Assembly: GCA_003527225.1 (NCBI GenBank)
Contig: DPXQ01000087.1
Span: 66,281 to 130,280 of the forward strand
Direction: 5' to 3'
DNA length: 64,000 bases
Origin: Rhizobium sp.
GTDB taxonomy: Bacteria; Pseudomonadota; Alphaproteobacteria; Rhizobiales; Rhizobiaceae
Under the pieces are notes generated by a model. The model made no database searches and was not told where the DNA came from. It saw only the letters and a program-made list of their open reading frames with translations. The position numbers and the translations under genes were made by a program. Position 1 is the stretch's first letter, and each line of letters begins with the position of its first letter. Positions 49,371 through 59,930 of the stretch are shown one piece after another.

Positions 49371-49766
49371 TTACGCCCCCGGAATTAGTCAAGCCGAAAA
49401 CACTATCTGGACGGTCCGTCGCACCTCCGAAGGGCGAAGCATTACCGTTGCCTTAGTAAAACGGCATTAAGGTTAATGAAGTGTTTACTTTGGTTAACCG
49501 ACTGCAGAAATGCACCAGTTTCTTTCGAACACAACGGTCTGAGAAATGGAAACAAGCCATTGATAAAAATAGATTATTTCACACCGCATGCTCAGTCGCC
49601 GCGGGAATGGCCCAACCGCCCTCAGGTCTGCCCCGGCGGTCGGCGGCACACCACAGCGCTCCGCTGCGGGCAATTATTGCTGCGGGAATTGATTCTGCTC
49701 GACCCGAACGGGATCCGCACGACGACTGTCGCCAGTGCCGCTCGCCCTTTTCTCACCGGCGTAAGC
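49371..49766. other. 396-bp gap between murB and ddl
   Basis: No convincing gene is seen; the 102-codon plus-strand frame (49481-49789) lacks a family and a ribosome binding site. The region holds a TTAA-rich element (49467-49487), and a direct repeat GCTGCGGG (49663-49670 and 49679-49686) enclosing the palindrome GCAATTATTGC (49670-49680). A promoter for ddl-ftsQAZ is likely here. Confidence 0.5.
49467..49487 (+). promoter_or_regulatory. CtrA-like element upstream of ddl
   Basis: TTAAGGTTAATGAAGTGTTTA contains TTAA-N7-TTTA (49473-49476 and 49484-49487), 7 of 8 positions of the CtrA consensus TTAA-N7-TTAA. It closely matches the element before mraZ (63786-63806) and has the same orientation relative to the gene. 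It lies 97-117 bp upstream of ddl. Confidence 0.5.
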
Positions 49767-50741
49767 TCACTCCTCGGTCACGCCCATGAAGGGCCTGATC
49801 TCCCGCCCGGGCATGAAGATGCCGAGTCGCTTGATCTCCCATTCGAGCTTGATGCCGGAATGCTCGAATACACGCTGGCGCACGGTCTCCCCGAGATACT
49901 CAAGGTCATATCCGGACGCATGGCCGACATTGATCATGAAATTGCAGTGCAGCGACGACATCTGCGCACCGCCAATCATCAGGCCGCGGCAGCCGGCCTG
50001 GTCGATCAGTTCCCAGGCCGAATGGCCTGCCGGGTTCTTGAAGGTCGAGCCGCCAGTCTTTTCCTTGACGGGCTGAACCGTCTCGCGGTGATGGCGGACC
50101 GCGTCCATGTCGGCACGGATCTTGGCCTTGTCCTCGGGATAGCCTTCGAAAAGCGCGCTGGTGAAGATCAGGTCGTCGGGAGCCGCGGAATGCCGGTAGG
50201 TATAGCCCATGTCAGCTTTCGACAGGATGTGAACATTGCCCCGACGGTCGACGGCCTCGACTTCGACCAGCCGTTCAGCCGTATCGCCGCCATTGGCGCC
50301 GGCGTTCATCCGAAGAGCACCGCCGATACTGCCGGGAATGCCGTAGTAGAAATGGAACCCGCCGATATTGTTGTCCATCGCCATGGCGGCGATGTGCTTG
50401 TCGGGGCAGATCGCGCCGGCGCGGATGCGGTTATCTCCGGCAAGGTCCACCTGACCGAAGCCCTTGGCCGAAAGCCGGAGAACGACGCCCGGAATGCCGC
50501 CGTCGCGCACCAGAAGGTTGGAGCCGACACCGACGACGGTCAACGGCACATCTTCTGGCAGGAGCTTGAGGAAGGCCACCAGATCGTCCCTGTCATGCGG
50601 CTGGAACATCAGCTCCGCAAGGCCGCCTGCTTGGAACCACGTCACGCGGTCCATCGGCGCATCAGGCGTCAACCGGCCCCTAAGGTCCTTGACGCCATCG
50701 CCCAGCGCGGCCAGCAGCTTTTCTCCATCCACCTGTTTCAT
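49767..50741 (-). CDS. murB: UDP-N-acetylenolpyruvoylglucosamine reductase
   Basis: A 324-residue FAD enzyme that reduces the enolpyruvyl group to give UDP-MurNAc. [13 protein letters not shown] and [20 protein letters not shown] bind [21 protein letters not shown] and [18 protein letters not shown] (catalytic Ser region) are typical of type I MurB. It follows murC with no base between (murC stop, then ATG). It ends the first dcw block. Confidence 0.96.
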   Translation of the reverse strand: MKQVDGEKLLAALGDGVKDLRGRLTPDAPMDRVTWFQAGGLAELMFQPHDRDDLVAFLKLLPEDVPLTVVGVGSNLLVRDGGIPGVVLRLSAKGFGQVDLAGDNRIRAGAICPDKHIAAMAMDNNIGGFHFYYGIPGSIGGALRMNAGANGGDTAERLVEVEAVDRRGNVHILSKADMGYTYRHSAAPDDLIFTSALFEGYPEDKAKIRADMDAVRHHRETVQPVKEKTGGSTFKNPAGHSAWELIDQAGCRGLMIGGAQMSSLHCNFMINVGHASGYDLEYLGETVRQRVFEHSGIKLEWEIKRLGIFMPGREIRPFMGVTEE

Positions 50742-52154
50742 TCAAGACTTTCCCGAAAGAGCTTCCAGTTCCTTGGGCAGCGCCGCCGCCCATTGCGTTA
50801 TATTGCCGGCACCCAAGAGAATCACGAAATCACCCGGCTGCGCAATGCCTGCGATCAGCAGGGCGAGACCCTCCGGCGCCGGCAGGTAGCGGGCGTCGCG
50901 GTGCCCACCAGCGCGGATGCGCTCGACCAGGGCCTCGGCATTGGCGCCTTCGATCGGATCCTCCCCCGCGGCGTAGACTGGAGCCAGAATGATGCTGTCC
51001 GCATCGTTGAAGCAGTTGGCGAAATCCTCGAACAGGCTCGACAGGCGCGTATAGCGATGCGGCTGGTGCACCGCGATGATGCGGCCGCTGCACGCTTCTC
51101 GGGCCGCTTTCAGCACGGCCTTGATCTCGACCGGATGGTGTCCGTAGTCGTCGAACACCTGTACGCCGTTCCAGGTACCGGTCAGCGTGAAGCGTCGCTT
51201 TACGCCCCCGAACGACGACAATCCCTTGCGGATAGCGTCCTCCGGGATGTCGAGCCGGTTGGCGACTGCAATCGCCGCACAGGCATTCGCGATGTTGTGG
51301 CGGCCGGGCATCGGCAGCCTGAGATCCTTGAAGTTGAAGACGCGACCTGTCCTGCGCCGGCGAATCTCGACGTCGAAGATCGAGTGCGTGCCCTCGAGCC
51401 GGACGTTCGAATAGCGCACGTCTGCCTGCGGGTTCTCACCATAGGTAATGACCTTGCGGTCCTCGATCTTACCGACCAGCGCCTGTACTTCCGGATGGTC
51501 GAGACACATGACGCCGAACCCATAGAAAGGCACATTCTCGACGAACTGCGCAAAAGCCGCCCGCACGGCGTCGAAGGTGCCATAGTGGTCGAGGTGTTCC
51601 GGGTCGATATTGGTGACGACGGCGATCTCGGCCGGAAGCTTGAGAAAGGTACCGTCGGATTCGTCGGCCTCGACCACCATCCATTCACCCTCGCCCATGC
51701 GCGCATTGGTGCCATAGGCATTGATGATGCCACCGTTGATGACCGTCGGATCGAGCCCGCCAGCATCCAGAAGCGCCGCCACCATCGACGTGGTGGTCGT
51801 CTTGCCATGTGTGCCGCCAATAGCGATCGCATTACGGAAGCGCATCAGCTCGGCCAGCATCTCGGCGCGCCGGACGATCGGCAGAAGTCTTTCGCGCGCT
51901 GCCACCAGTTCGGGATTGGTCTTCTTGATGGCGGTCGAGACGACCACGACTTCGGCGTCTCCGAGATTTTCCGCCTTGTGGCCGACAAAGACCTCGATAC
52001 CCTTCTCTCGCAGGCGCTGCACATTGGCATTGTCCGCCTGGTCGGATCCCTGGACCCGATGACCGAGGTTGTGGAGGACCTCCGCGATCCCGCTCATTCC
52101 TATTCCACCGATACCGATGAAATGGACCAGCCCGATCGTTGTCGGCATTTTCAT
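50742..52154 (-). CDS. murC: UDP-N-acetylmuramate--L-alanine ligase
   Basis: A 470-residue Mur ligase that adds L-Ala to UDP-MurNAc. [17 protein letters not shown] is the MurC N-terminal Rossmann motif, [14 protein letters not shown] the ATP loop (near 116), and [14 protein letters not shown] the third domain signature. Its start overlaps the murG stop by 4 bases (ATGA); an alternative ATG lies two codons later. Normal length. Confidence 0.97.
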   Translation of the reverse strand: MKMPTTIGLVHFIGIGGIGMSGIAEVLHNLGHRVQGSDQADNANVQRLREKGIEVFVGHKAENLGDAEVVVVSTAIKKTNPELVAARERLLPIVRRAEMLAELMRFRNAIAIGGTHGKTTTTSMVAALLDAGGLDPTVINGGIINAYGTNARMGEGEWMVVEADESDGTFLKLPAEIAVVTNIDPEHLDHYGTFDAVRAAFAQFVENVPFYGFGVMCLDHPEVQALVGKIEDRKVITYGENPQADVRYSNVRLEGTHSIFDVEIRRRRTGRVFNFKDLRLPMPGRHNIANACAAIAVANRLDIPEDAIRKGLSSFGGVKRRFTLTGTWNGVQVFDDYGHHPVEIKAVLKAAREACSGRIIAVHQPHRYTRLSSLFEDFANCFNDADSIILAPVYAAGEDPIEGANAEALVERIRAGGHRDARYLPAPEGLALLIAGIAQPGDFVILLGAGNITQWAAALPKELEALSGKS

Positions 52155-53272
52155 GGTTTGGCTCCCTTCACGTCCGCTGCGCTCTTGCCCGCGGCAATAG
52201 CCTCAACGAGATCGGCAAGCAAGCTCGATGCATCGGGCATGCCCGATCGCTTCGCCGCCGCCGCCATGTCCTCGAGGCGTTCAGGCTCCTGTATCGCGTC
52301 CTCGATGAGCTTTGCCAATCGCTCGGCGGAAAGCTCCGCCTGCACGATGACCTTCGCACCGCCATTGTCCGCGAGCGTCGCCGCATTCGCGGCCTGATCG
52401 TGATCGAGCGCATAGGGATAAGGCACCAGGATCGAGGGCCGGCCAATGACGGAAAGCTCCGAGACCGTCGAAGCGCCGGACCGGCAGATCACCAGGTGAG
52501 CCGCCGCGATCCTGGCCGCCATATCGGTGAAGAAGGGCGAAACCTCGGCCGAAATGCCTAGCTTCTTGTAACAGGCGACGACGCGCTCCACGTCTTCCGG
52601 CCGTGCCTGCTGGGTAATGGCCAGCCGACGCCTCAGCGTTTGGTCGAGCAGACTTATGGCGTTGGGCACCGCGGAGGAAAAGAACTGCGCGCCCTGACTG
52701 CCGCCGAATACGACCAGACGGAAGGGCTGCCCATCGCGCGATGGCACATACGGTATGGAGGATGCAGCAATCACCGCCGGTCGCACCGGATTGCCGGTGA
52801 CCACAGTCTTGTCCGCATAGGCGCCGCCGTCAGGCAGGAAGCCCCCGGCAATGGCCCGCACGCGTTTCGCCAGCGCCCTGTTGGCCCGCCCCATCACCGC
52901 ATTCTGCTCGTGGATAGCGGTCGGCACCCCGAGATGAGTCGCGGCAAGAACCGGTGGAACGGTCGGATATCCGCCGAAGCCGATGACGGCTAGCGGCTTC
53001 AGGTCACCGATCAGCCGACGGGCGGCACGATAACCCCGCCACAGGGTCCATAGCGCACGAACCGCTTCGACCGGGTTCTTCGAACCGATGGTCGCCGAGG
53101 GCACAGTGTGGATCATATCGGCCGGGAACATGCCGGCATAGCGTTCGGCGCGGCTGTCGGTCACGAGATGAACCGTATAGCCGCGATCCATGAGTGTGTG
53201 GCAGAGCGCTTCGGCCGGAAAGAGATGCCCGCCGGTCCCACCGGCGGTGAGGAGAATGAGACCTTTTGCCAT
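52151..53272 (-). CDS. murG: UDP-GlcNAc:lipid I N-acetylglucosamine transferase
   Basis: A 373-residue GT28 glycosyltransferase that turns lipid I into lipid II at the inner membrane. [18 protein letters not shown] and [15 protein letters not shown] are the two glycine-rich loops, and [13 protein letters not shown] plus [13 protein letters not shown] form the UDP-GlcNAc site. It is 6 bp after ftsW and overlaps murC by 4 bp. Confidence 0.97.
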   Translation of the reverse strand: MAKGLILLTAGGTGGHLFPAEALCHTLMDRGYTVHLVTDSRAERYAGMFPADMIHTVPSATIGSKNPVEAVRALWTLWRGYRAARRLIGDLKPLAVIGFGGYPTVPPVLAATHLGVPTAIHEQNAVMGRANRALAKRVRAIAGGFLPDGGAYADKTVVTGNPVRPAVIAASSIPYVPSRDGQPFRLVVFGGSQGAQFFSSAVPNAISLLDQTLRRRLAITQQARPEDVERVVACYKKLGISAEVSPFFTDMAARIAAAHLVICRSGASTVSELSVIGRPSILVPYPYALDHDQAANAATLADNGGAKVIVQAELSAERLAKLIEDAIQEPERLEDMAAAAKRSGMPDASSLLADLVEAIAAGKSAADVKGAKP

Positions 53273-53278
53273 GGATGA

Positions 53279-54433
53279 CTACTCCGCCGGAACGCCATGG
53301 GCGGAACGGAACAAGCTGCGTTCCTGGGCGCGCTTTTCCGGCCGACGCCGCGTCAGCGCGAGAATGAAACCAGCCGTCACGCAGATCGCAATCATCGACG
53401 ACCCGCCATAGGATATCAGCGGCAGGGTCATGCCCTTGGCGGGCAGCAGCTCGAGGTTCACGCCGATGTTGATCATCGACTGGACGCCGATCTGTAGCAC
53501 CAGGCCGGCGACGGCAAAGCGGTTGAAGTCATCGCGCTCCTTGAACGCGTGGCTGAGACCGCGCAGCACCAGGAAGGCAAAGATCGAGACGAGAACGATG
53601 CAGAAGATGATGCCGAATTCCTCGGCAGCCACCGAAAAGATGAAGTCGGTATGGCTGTCCGGGATGATCCGCTTGACGATGCCCTCGCCCGGACCCTGAC
53701 CGAACCAGTCGCCGCGTATGATTGCTTCTCGTGCGGTATCCGTCTGGAAGGTGTCGCCCTCCCCTGTCAGGAACCGGTCTATGCGGCCCGCGACGTGTGG
53801 CAAGGTCAGATAGGCGCCCACGAGCCCCGCCGATCCGAGACCGCCAAGCACGGTGATCCACAGCCACGGCATGCCGGCCATGAAGAACATGCCGCCCCAC
53901 ACGACCGAGGTCAGGATCGTTTGACCGAGATCCGGTTGAGCGACGAGGAGCGCAGCAACGATTGCGAAGAGAAGGATGGCAAACAGATTGCCCGGAATGT
54001 CGGGCTGGCGCGCATGTTCCGCGAAGAGCCAGGCACAGATCACCACAAAAGCAGGCTTCATGAATTCCGAGGGCTGGATCGAGATGCTCGCGATTGTCAC
54101 CCAGCGCCGGGCGCCCTTGACCTCAATCCCGAAGAAGAGGGCCAGAACCATCATCAACAGCGAAAGCCCGAGAATAACCATTGCGGTGCGGCGCACCTGG
54201 CGCGGAGAGAGAAAGGAAAGACCGATCATCACTCCGAGAGCGGGCAACATGAAGACCGCATGGCGCTTGACGAAGTGGAAGCTGTCGAGCCCGAGCCGCT
54301 CGGCGACTGCTGGCGAGGCCGCGAAGGACAGCATGAAGCCGATCCCCATCAGGAGCACGAAAGTCACCAGAAAAAGGCGGTCTATGGTCCAGAACCAGTC
54401 TGCGACGGGACCCCGTTCCACGCGGCTTACCAT
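53279..54433 (-). CDS. ftsW: peptidoglycan glycosyltransferase FtsW
   Basis: A 384-residue SEDS protein with about ten membrane helices that polymerises glycan strands at the septum with FtsI. QPDLGQTILTSVVWGGMFF, HTDFIFSVAAEEFG (catalytic-site region) and MTLPLISYGGSSMIAIC are the conserved SEDS loops. It lies one base after murD. FtsW rather than RodA is supported by its place in the dcw cluster. Confidence 0.96.
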   Translation of the reverse strand: MVSRVERGPVADWFWTIDRLFLVTFVLLMGIGFMLSFAASPAVAERLGLDSFHFVKRHAVFMLPALGVMIGLSFLSPRQVRRTAMVILGLSLLMMVLALFFGIEVKGARRWVTIASISIQPSEFMKPAFVVICAWLFAEHARQPDIPGNLFAILLFAIVAALLVAQPDLGQTILTSVVWGGMFFMAGMPWLWITVLGGLGSAGLVGAYLTLPHVAGRIDRFLTGEGDTFQTDTAREAIIRGDWFGQGPGEGIVKRIIPDSHTDFIFSVAAEEFGIIFCIVLVSIFAFLVLRGLSHAFKERDDFNRFAVAGLVLQIGVQSMINIGVNLELLPAKGMTLPLISYGGSSMIAICVTAGFILALTRRRPEKRAQERSLFRSAHGVPAE

Positions 54434-54434
54434 G

Positions 54435-55844
54435 TCAGTTGCCTCCTGTTGGCACGTCGATCAGCATATCGATGCCGTCAAGTGCGGCGACATGACCGAC
54501 AAAGGCATCGCCGCGAACCTCAAAGTTCTTGTACTGGTCGAAGCTTGCGCAAGCCGGTGATAGCATGACAGCAACGGCATTTTCTTCCGCCGCCGCATCC
54601 GCCGCCGCATGGGCGACCGCCTGCTCCAGCGTTCCGGAAATCTCGTAAGGCACCGCGTCGCCCAGCGTCACCGCGAAGGCGGATGCCGCCTCGCCGATCA
54701 GATAGGCCTTGACCACGTGAGGAAAGAGCGGAGCGAGGCTCGCTATGCCCCCTTCCTTCGGCAACCCGCCGGCAATCCAGTAGATTCGCTCGTAGCTGGA
54801 AAGTGCCGGCGCCGCCGCTTCAGCGTTGGTTGCCTTGGAATCATTGACGAAGACGACATTGCCGCGACGCCCGACCGGCTGCATGCGATGCTTGAGCCCC
54901 GCAAAGGACTTGAGGCCGGCGCGGACCTCGTCCGGCGAAACGCCGACGGCGAGACAGGCGGCAATGGCAGCCGCCGCGTTCTGCGCATTGTGGCTGCCGC
55001 GCAGCGTCTGGATCCCGTTGAGATCGGCAGCGACCGAAGTAGCCCCGCCATGGGCCTCGATGATCCGGTGCGCCTGGGCATAAAAGCCGTCCGCAAGCGG
55101 CTGACGCTTCGAAATACGCACGACCTTGGTGCCCGCGCGCTCGACGCGATCGGCAATCAGTTCACAATAGCTGTCGTCGACCCCGACAACCGCAATGTCG
55201 CTGCCTGCCACCAGCCGTTCCTTGACGTCCGCATAGTGCTGGATCGTTCCGTGGCGATCGAGGTGGTCAGGCGTGATATTAAGGAGAATGCCCACAGTCG
55301 GATTGAGCGTTGGCGCCAGGTCGATCTGGTAGGAGGAACATTCAACGACGAAATACCGTCCGCCCTTCGGCGCGTCGAGTGTGAGCACCGCCCGTCCGAT
55401 ATTTCCGCCGAGTTGGGTATCGCGGCCGCTTGCGGAAAGGATATGGGCGATGAGCGCTGTTGTCGTGGACTTGCCGTTTGTCCCGGTAATGGCAATGAAC
55501 GGGCAATGGGGCACGTGCGCCCGCCGTTCACGCACGAAGAGCTCGACATCGCCGATGATCTCGACGCCGGCCGCACGTGCCAGTCCGACCGCCCAATGCG
55601 GCTTCGGATGGGTAAGCGGGACCCCGGGCGCCAGCACGAAAGCGGCAAGGCTGTTCCAGTCGATGCCATGAAGGTCCTCGGTCCGGATCCCCTCGTCCTG
55701 AGCCTTGCCCACGCTGTCGGGATTATCGTCCCACGCAATCACATCGGCACCACCGGCAATCAGCGCCTGAGCTGTCGCCAGCCCCGATCCTCCGAGACCG
55801 AAAAGTGCGACCTTCTTACCCTTGAACGTGGTGACCGGTATCAT
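54435..55844 (-). CDS. murD: UDP-MurNAc-L-alanine--D-glutamate ligase
   Basis: A 469-residue Mur ligase adding D-Glu. [17 protein letters not shown] is the N-terminal substrate domain, [17 protein letters not shown] the ATP loop (near 121), and [17 protein letters not shown] the MurD C-terminal signature. It starts 7 bp after mraY. Normal length and no missing motif. Confidence 0.97.
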   Translation of the reverse strand: MIPVTTFKGKKVALFGLGGSGLATAQALIAGGADVIAWDDNPDSVGKAQDEGIRTEDLHGIDWNSLAAFVLAPGVPLTHPKPHWAVGLARAAGVEIIGDVELFVRERRAHVPHCPFIAITGTNGKSTTTALIAHILSASGRDTQLGGNIGRAVLTLDAPKGGRYFVVECSSYQIDLAPTLNPTVGILLNITPDHLDRHGTIQHYADVKERLVAGSDIAVVGVDDSYCELIADRVERAGTKVVRISKRQPLADGFYAQAHRIIEAHGGATSVAADLNGIQTLRGSHNAQNAAAAIAACLAVGVSPDEVRAGLKSFAGLKHRMQPVGRRGNVVFVNDSKATNAEAAAPALSSYERIYWIAGGLPKEGGIASLAPLFPHVVKAYLIGEAASAFAVTLGDAVPYEISGTLEQAVAHAAADAAAEENAVAVMLSPACASFDQYKNFEVRGDAFVGHVAALDGIDMLIDVPTGGN

Positions 55845-55851
55845 TGTCCCC

Positions 55852-56952
55852 TCACCTGAGCTTCAAGGTTGAAAGGCCGAGCATCGCAAGGCCGACGGCA
55901 ATGATCCAGAAGCGGATCACGACCTGGCTTTCGGTCCATCCCAGCTTCTCGAAATGATGATGGATCGGCGCCATAAGGAAAACACGCCGGCCGGTCATCT
56001 TGAAATAGCCGACCTGGATGATGACCGACAGGGTCTCCATGACAAACAGGCCGCCGATGATGGCCATGACGATTTCGTGCTTGGTCGCGACGGCCACGGT
56101 ACCGATCAGGCCACCGAGCGCAAGGGACCCGGTATCGCCCATGAAGATCGCCGCCGGGGGGGCATTGAACCACAGGAAGCCCAGTCCGGCGCCGATGACT
56201 GCCCCGAGAACGACTGCAAGCTCGCCGGTGCCAGGTACGAAGTTGATCTGCAGGTAGTTTGAAAACACTGCGTTGCCGGTGAGATAGGCAATCACGCCGA
56301 AAGAGGCGGCCGCGATCATCACCGGCACGATCGCAAGTCCGTCGAGGCCATCGGTCAGGTTTACGGCATTGCCTGCCGACACGATGACGAAGCCGCCGAA
56401 GAGCACGAAGAATATCCCGAGATCGATCAGGAAATCCTTGAGGAAGGGAAACGCGACCGACGAGCCGAAGGTCGAGCCCTGCGGACCCGAGGTGAGCGCC
56501 GTGTTCATCATGAAGTAGACGGCGATGCCGGCGATGATGAATTCGATGCCGAGCCGCGCCTTGCCCGAGAAACCCTTCTCGGTCTGCTTCGTCACCTTCA
56601 GGTAGTCGTCATAAAAACCGATGGCCCCGAAGCCGAGCGTGACGAGCAGCGTCGAGACGACATAGACGCTCGACAGATCGGCCCACAGTAGCGACGATAC
56701 GACGATACCGGCCAGAATCATCAGGCCGCCCATGGTGGGTGTGCCGGCCTTCTTGAAATGGGTCTGGGGGCCATCGGCCCGGATCGGTTGTCCCCGGCCC
56801 TGACGCACCCGGAGCGACGAAATCATCGCTGGTCCGAACAGGAAGACGATCAACGCGGAGGTGAACAATGCGGCACCGGTGCGGAACGTGATGTACCGAA
56901 ACAGATTGAAAAATTGAAAGTAGTCCGCCAGTTCCACAAGCCAGATCAGCAT
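55852..56952 (-). CDS. mraY: phospho-N-acetylmuramoyl-pentapeptide transferase
   Basis: A 366-residue, ten-helix enzyme that links the Mur pentapeptide to undecaprenyl phosphate (lipid I). [11 protein letters not shown] (catalytic Asp pair), [16 protein letters not shown] and [13 protein letters not shown] are the MraY motifs. The first possible codon at 56967 is TTG; the ATG at 56952, with AAAGGG before it, gives the 366-residue length usual in rhizobia. It follows murF by 24 bp. Confidence 0.97.
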   Translation of the reverse strand: MLIWLVELADYFQFFNLFRYITFRTGAALFTSALIVFLFGPAMISSLRVRQGRGQPIRADGPQTHFKKAGTPTMGGLMILAGIVVSSLLWADLSSVYVVSTLLVTLGFGAIGFYDDYLKVTKQTEKGFSGKARLGIEFIIAGIAVYFMMNTALTSGPQGSTFGSSVAFPFLKDFLIDLGIFFVLFGGFVIVSAGNAVNLTDGLDGLAIVPVMIAAASFGVIAYLTGNAVFSNYLQINFVPGTGELAVVLGAVIGAGLGFLWFNAPPAAIFMGDTGSLALGGLIGTVAVATKHEIVMAIIGGLFVMETLSVIIQVGYFKMTGRRVFLMAPIHHHFEKLGWTESQVVIRFWIIAVGLAMLGLSTLKLR

Positions 56953-56976
56953 GAGAGCCCTTTCCAAAAGCCCAGA

Positions 56977-58410
56977 TTAGTTACGGCGCCCGGTGTCGGG
57001 GAATGCCGGATACTTGTCAAGCAAAGCCGAAACGATCTTGCCGAAGCCGAGCCCGAGCGACGATTTGACCATCACCACGTCGCCCTCACGGACCGAAGTG
57101 GCAACGAAATCAGCAAGCTCCGCCGTGGTTTCGCGGTATTCGACATGAACGCTCTCGGGCAGGGAATCGCGAAGCGCCGCCATTTCCGGACCGGCGAGCC
57201 AGACATGTTCGATACCGGCCGCAAGCAGCGGCCCGGCCATCTCGGCATGAACCTTCTGCGAAAAATTCCCCATCTCCAGCATGTCGCCGAGAACGGCGAT
57301 GCGCCGGCCCTCGGCCCCGGGATGCGACGCCGCCAGAACGGCGATCGCCGCCCGCATCGATGCGGGATTGGCATTATAGCTTTCATCGATAAGCGTGAAG
57401 CTGCCTGTAGCGGCCGACAGCAGGTGGCGTTCCCCGCGCCCCTTGACCGCGGAGAGAAGGCGGAACGCTTCCGCCGCCCGGTCAACGTCGGCGCGCAACA
57501 CCGATACTACTCCCAGAACTGCCATGGCGTTTTCGGCCAGGTGACGCCCGGGCGCGCCGATGACGATTTCTCGCGTTTCACCGCCGAAGGATGCCCAGAT
57601 CGTCGAGCTCTCGGCCGCTCCGTCATATTCGGCCAGCCGGAACTCGGCCTTGGCATGCTGGCCGAAGCTGTGGATATTCTCCACGCCGGCGGCCTGCGCG
57701 GCCTTCTCCAGGAAATCATATTGGCCGTTGTCGCGGTTCAGAATGACATGGCCACCGGGCTCGACGCCTTCGAAGATCTCCGCCTTGGCGGCCGCGATCT
57801 CCTTCAGATTGCGGAAATTGCCGAGATGCGCCGGGGCAATCGTCGTTATAACGGCCACATGCGGACGCACGAGTTTCACAAGCGGCCGGATTTCGCCCGG
57901 ATGATTCATGCCGATTTCGAACACGCCGAAATCGGTGTCGGACGGCATGCGAGCGAGCGTCAGCGGCACACCCCAATGATTGTTGAAGGAGGCCACGGCC
58001 GCATGCACCTTGCCCGACGGCTCCAGCGCGCGGCGCAACATTTCCTTGGTAGTCGTCTTGCCGACCGATCCGGTAACGGCGACAATCCGCGCGGACGTTC
58101 GTTCGCGCGCCGCCACGGCGAGCTTTTCCAGGGCAGCCAGAACGTCGTCGACGACGATCATCGGCACGGTCAGCCGGCCAAGCGCGGGTAGCTTCGCCTC
58201 GCTGACGACGAGGAGAGACGCGCCATTGGCGACGGCCAGGCTGGCGAAGTCGTGCCCGTCGACCCGGTCACCCTTGATGGCGAAGAAGGCTTCGCCCGGC
58301 CCGATGGTCCGGCTGTCGATGGATATGCCGGTGATGCCCTCGGGCAGGGTGCCCAACGGGCGGCCCGCCATTGCGGTGATCATCTCCTGCGTCGTCCAAA
58401 GAAAAGTCAA
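56977..58410 (-). CDS. murF: UDP-MurNAc-tripeptide--D-Ala-D-Ala ligase
   Basis: A 477-residue Mur ligase that adds the D-Ala-D-Ala dipeptide made by Ddl. [34 protein letters not shown] ATP loop (near 116), [13 protein letters not shown] and [17 protein letters not shown] are diagnostic. The start codon is TTG at 58410: GGAGGAG lies 8 bases upstream and the codon overlaps the murE stop (TTGA), while the next ATG (58383) has its AGGAG too close. Confidence 0.96.
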   Translation of the reverse strand: MTFLWTTQEMITAMAGRPLGTLPEGITGISIDSRTIGPGEAFFAIKGDRVDGHDFASLAVANGASLLVVSEAKLPALGRLTVPMIVVDDVLAALEKLAVAARERTSARIVAVTGSVGKTTTKEMLRRALEPSGKVHAAVASFNNHWGVPLTLARMPSDTDFGVFEIGMNHPGEIRPLVKLVRPHVAVITTIAPAHLGNFRNLKEIAAAKAEIFEGVEPGGHVILNRDNGQYDFLEKAAQAAGVENIHSFGQHAKAEFRLAEYDGAAESSTIWASFGGETREIVIGAPGRHLAENAMAVLGVVSVLRADVDRAAEAFRLLSAVKGRGERHLLSAATGSFTLIDESYNANPASMRAAIAVLAASHPGAEGRRIAVLGDMLEMGNFSQKVHAEMAGPLLAAGIEHVWLAGPEMAALRDSLPESVHVEYRETTAELADFVATSVREGDVVMVKSSLGLGFGKIVSALLDKYPAFPDTGRRN

Positions 58411-59867
58411 TGTTCAAGCTCCTCCAATGCCTTGCGCAATTCGGCATGATCCGAGAACGGCAGGGTGACATCCCCGACCGTCTGTCCTTCCTCATGCCCC
58501 TTCCCGGCGACGATCAATGTATCGCCGGACGAAAGCATGGCGACCGCATGGCGAATGGCGCCGGCGCGTTCGCCGATTTCGGTCGCCGATGGTGCCGCGG
58601 CCATGATCTCGGCGCGGATCTCGGCTGGAACCTCCGAACGCGGATTGTCGTCCGTGACAATGACCACATCTGCCAGCCGGCTGGCAATTTCGCCCATGAT
58701 CGGACGCTTGCCCCGGTCCCGGTCGCCGCCGCAACCAAAGACGACGATCACGCGGCCGGTGGTGAACGGCCTGACCGAGGCGAGCACATTTTCAAGCGCA
58801 TCCGGCTTGTGGGCGTAATCGACATAGGCGAGCGCCCCGTTCTTGGTATGCCCGACGAGTTCCAGCCGCCCGGATGCGCCTTCGAGCTTCTCAAGGGCCT
58901 TCATCGCGACTGCGACGGGAACGCCGGTCGAGATAGCGAGCCCTGCGGACACCAGGGCATTGGCGACCTGAAAGTCACCGGCAAGCGGGATATGGACTTC
59001 ATAGATCTCGTCGCCGGCATGAACCTCGGCAACTTGTTTGTGGCGAAAATGCTCGACCCGCTTCAGCGCCAGGAAGTCACCCTGACGACCGACCGTGCGC
59101 ACATCATGGCCGGCGGCGCGCGCGACACGGATCGCCTCCGCCGACCAGGGATCGTCGGCGAAGATCACGGCGGGCGAACCCTTCGGCAGCAGGGTATCGA
59201 AGAGCCGCATCTTGGCCGACATGTATTCCTCGACCGTCGCATGGTAGTCCATGTGGTCGCGGCCAAGATTGGTGAAGGCGGCGGCAGAAAGCCTGACCCC
59301 GTCGAGCCGGCACTGGTCGAGACCGTGGCTCGACGCTTCCATCGCGGCATGGGTCACACCCTCCGCCGCGAGCTCCGCCAGAAGCTTGTGCAGCGCCACC
59401 GGATCCGGGGTCGTCAGCGAGCCATATTCGTTGCGAGAAGGGGAGACGACACCGGTCGTGCCGATTTGCGCGGCGGCAAGCCCCGCGTGTGTCCAGATCT
59501 GCCGTGTGAAGGAGGCGACCGAAGTCTTTCCGGCAGTCCCCGTGACCGCGACCATGGTAGCGGGTTGCGCGGCATAGAAGCGTGCAGCGGCAATGGCGAT
59601 AAAGCGCCTCGGATTGGAAACCGGAATAACCGGCACCACCGCATCGATGCGATGACCGGCAATGATTGCGGATGCGCCCCGTGCAACCGCGTCCGCGACA
59701 TAGGCTGCGCCATCGGCCTTTGTACCTACCAGCGCCACGAACAACATGCCGGGGCCAATCTTGCGGCTGTCGGAGGAAAGACCCGTTATCTCGAGATCGC
59801 CGGCCCTGCCGCCAAGCTCTTCTTTCAGGGTCCCAAATTCACCGTCGGCCAGATCTCGCAGTTGCAT
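58407..59867 (-). CDS. murE: UDP-MurNAc-tripeptide synthetase, meso-diaminopimelate adding
   Basis: A 486-residue Mur ligase. [16 protein letters not shown] is the ATP loop (near 111). VTDDNPRSE near residue 407 holds the DNPR motif of enzymes that add meso-diaminopimelate rather than lysine, consistent with Gram-negative peptidoglycan. The ATG at 59867 is preferred: AAGGAA is 9 bases away, while the ATG at 59876 overlaps that site. The stop overlaps murF by 4 bp; ftsI ends 63 bp upstream. Confidence 0.97.
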   Translation of the reverse strand: MQLRDLADGEFGTLKEELGGRAGDLEITGLSSDSRKIGPGMLFVALVGTKADGAAYVADAVARGASAIIAGHRIDAVVPVIPVSNPRRFIAIAAARFYAAQPATMVAVTGTAGKTSVASFTRQIWTHAGLAAAQIGTTGVVSPSRNEYGSLTTPDPVALHKLLAELAAEGVTHAAMEASSHGLDQCRLDGVRLSAAAFTNLGRDHMDYHATVEEYMSAKMRLFDTLLPKGSPAVIFADDPWSAEAIRVARAAGHDVRTVGRQGDFLALKRVEHFRHKQVAEVHAGDEIYEVHIPLAGDFQVANALVSAGLAISTGVPVAVAMKALEKLEGASGRLELVGHTKNGALAYVDYAHKPDALENVLASVRPFTTGRVIVVFGCGGDRDRGKRPIMGEIASRLADVVIVTDDNPRSEVPAEIRAEIMAAAPSATEIGERAGAIRHAVAMLSSGDTLIVAGKGHEEGQTVGDVTLPFSDHAELRKALEELEH

Positions 59868-59930
59868 GTATTCCATTTCCTTGCAGAACAGGCGATCCAA
59901 TTGCGAATCGCGGCATAATTCGAGCATTTT

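Noticed and set aside
49481..49789. A 102-codon plus-strand frame in the murB-ddl gap
   Set aside because: Rich in Arg, His and Pro with no domain, and its end overlaps murB; treated as non-coding.
49476..52397. A 973-codon plus-strand frame over murB and murC
   Set aside because: It spans two well-supported Mur genes on the opposite strand and matches no family. Its 5' part lies in the ddl-murB gap but has no convincing start.
58410..59918. A 502-codon plus-strand frame opposite murE
   Set aside because: murE on the minus strand has all ligase motifs; the antisense frame is a codon-bias shadow.
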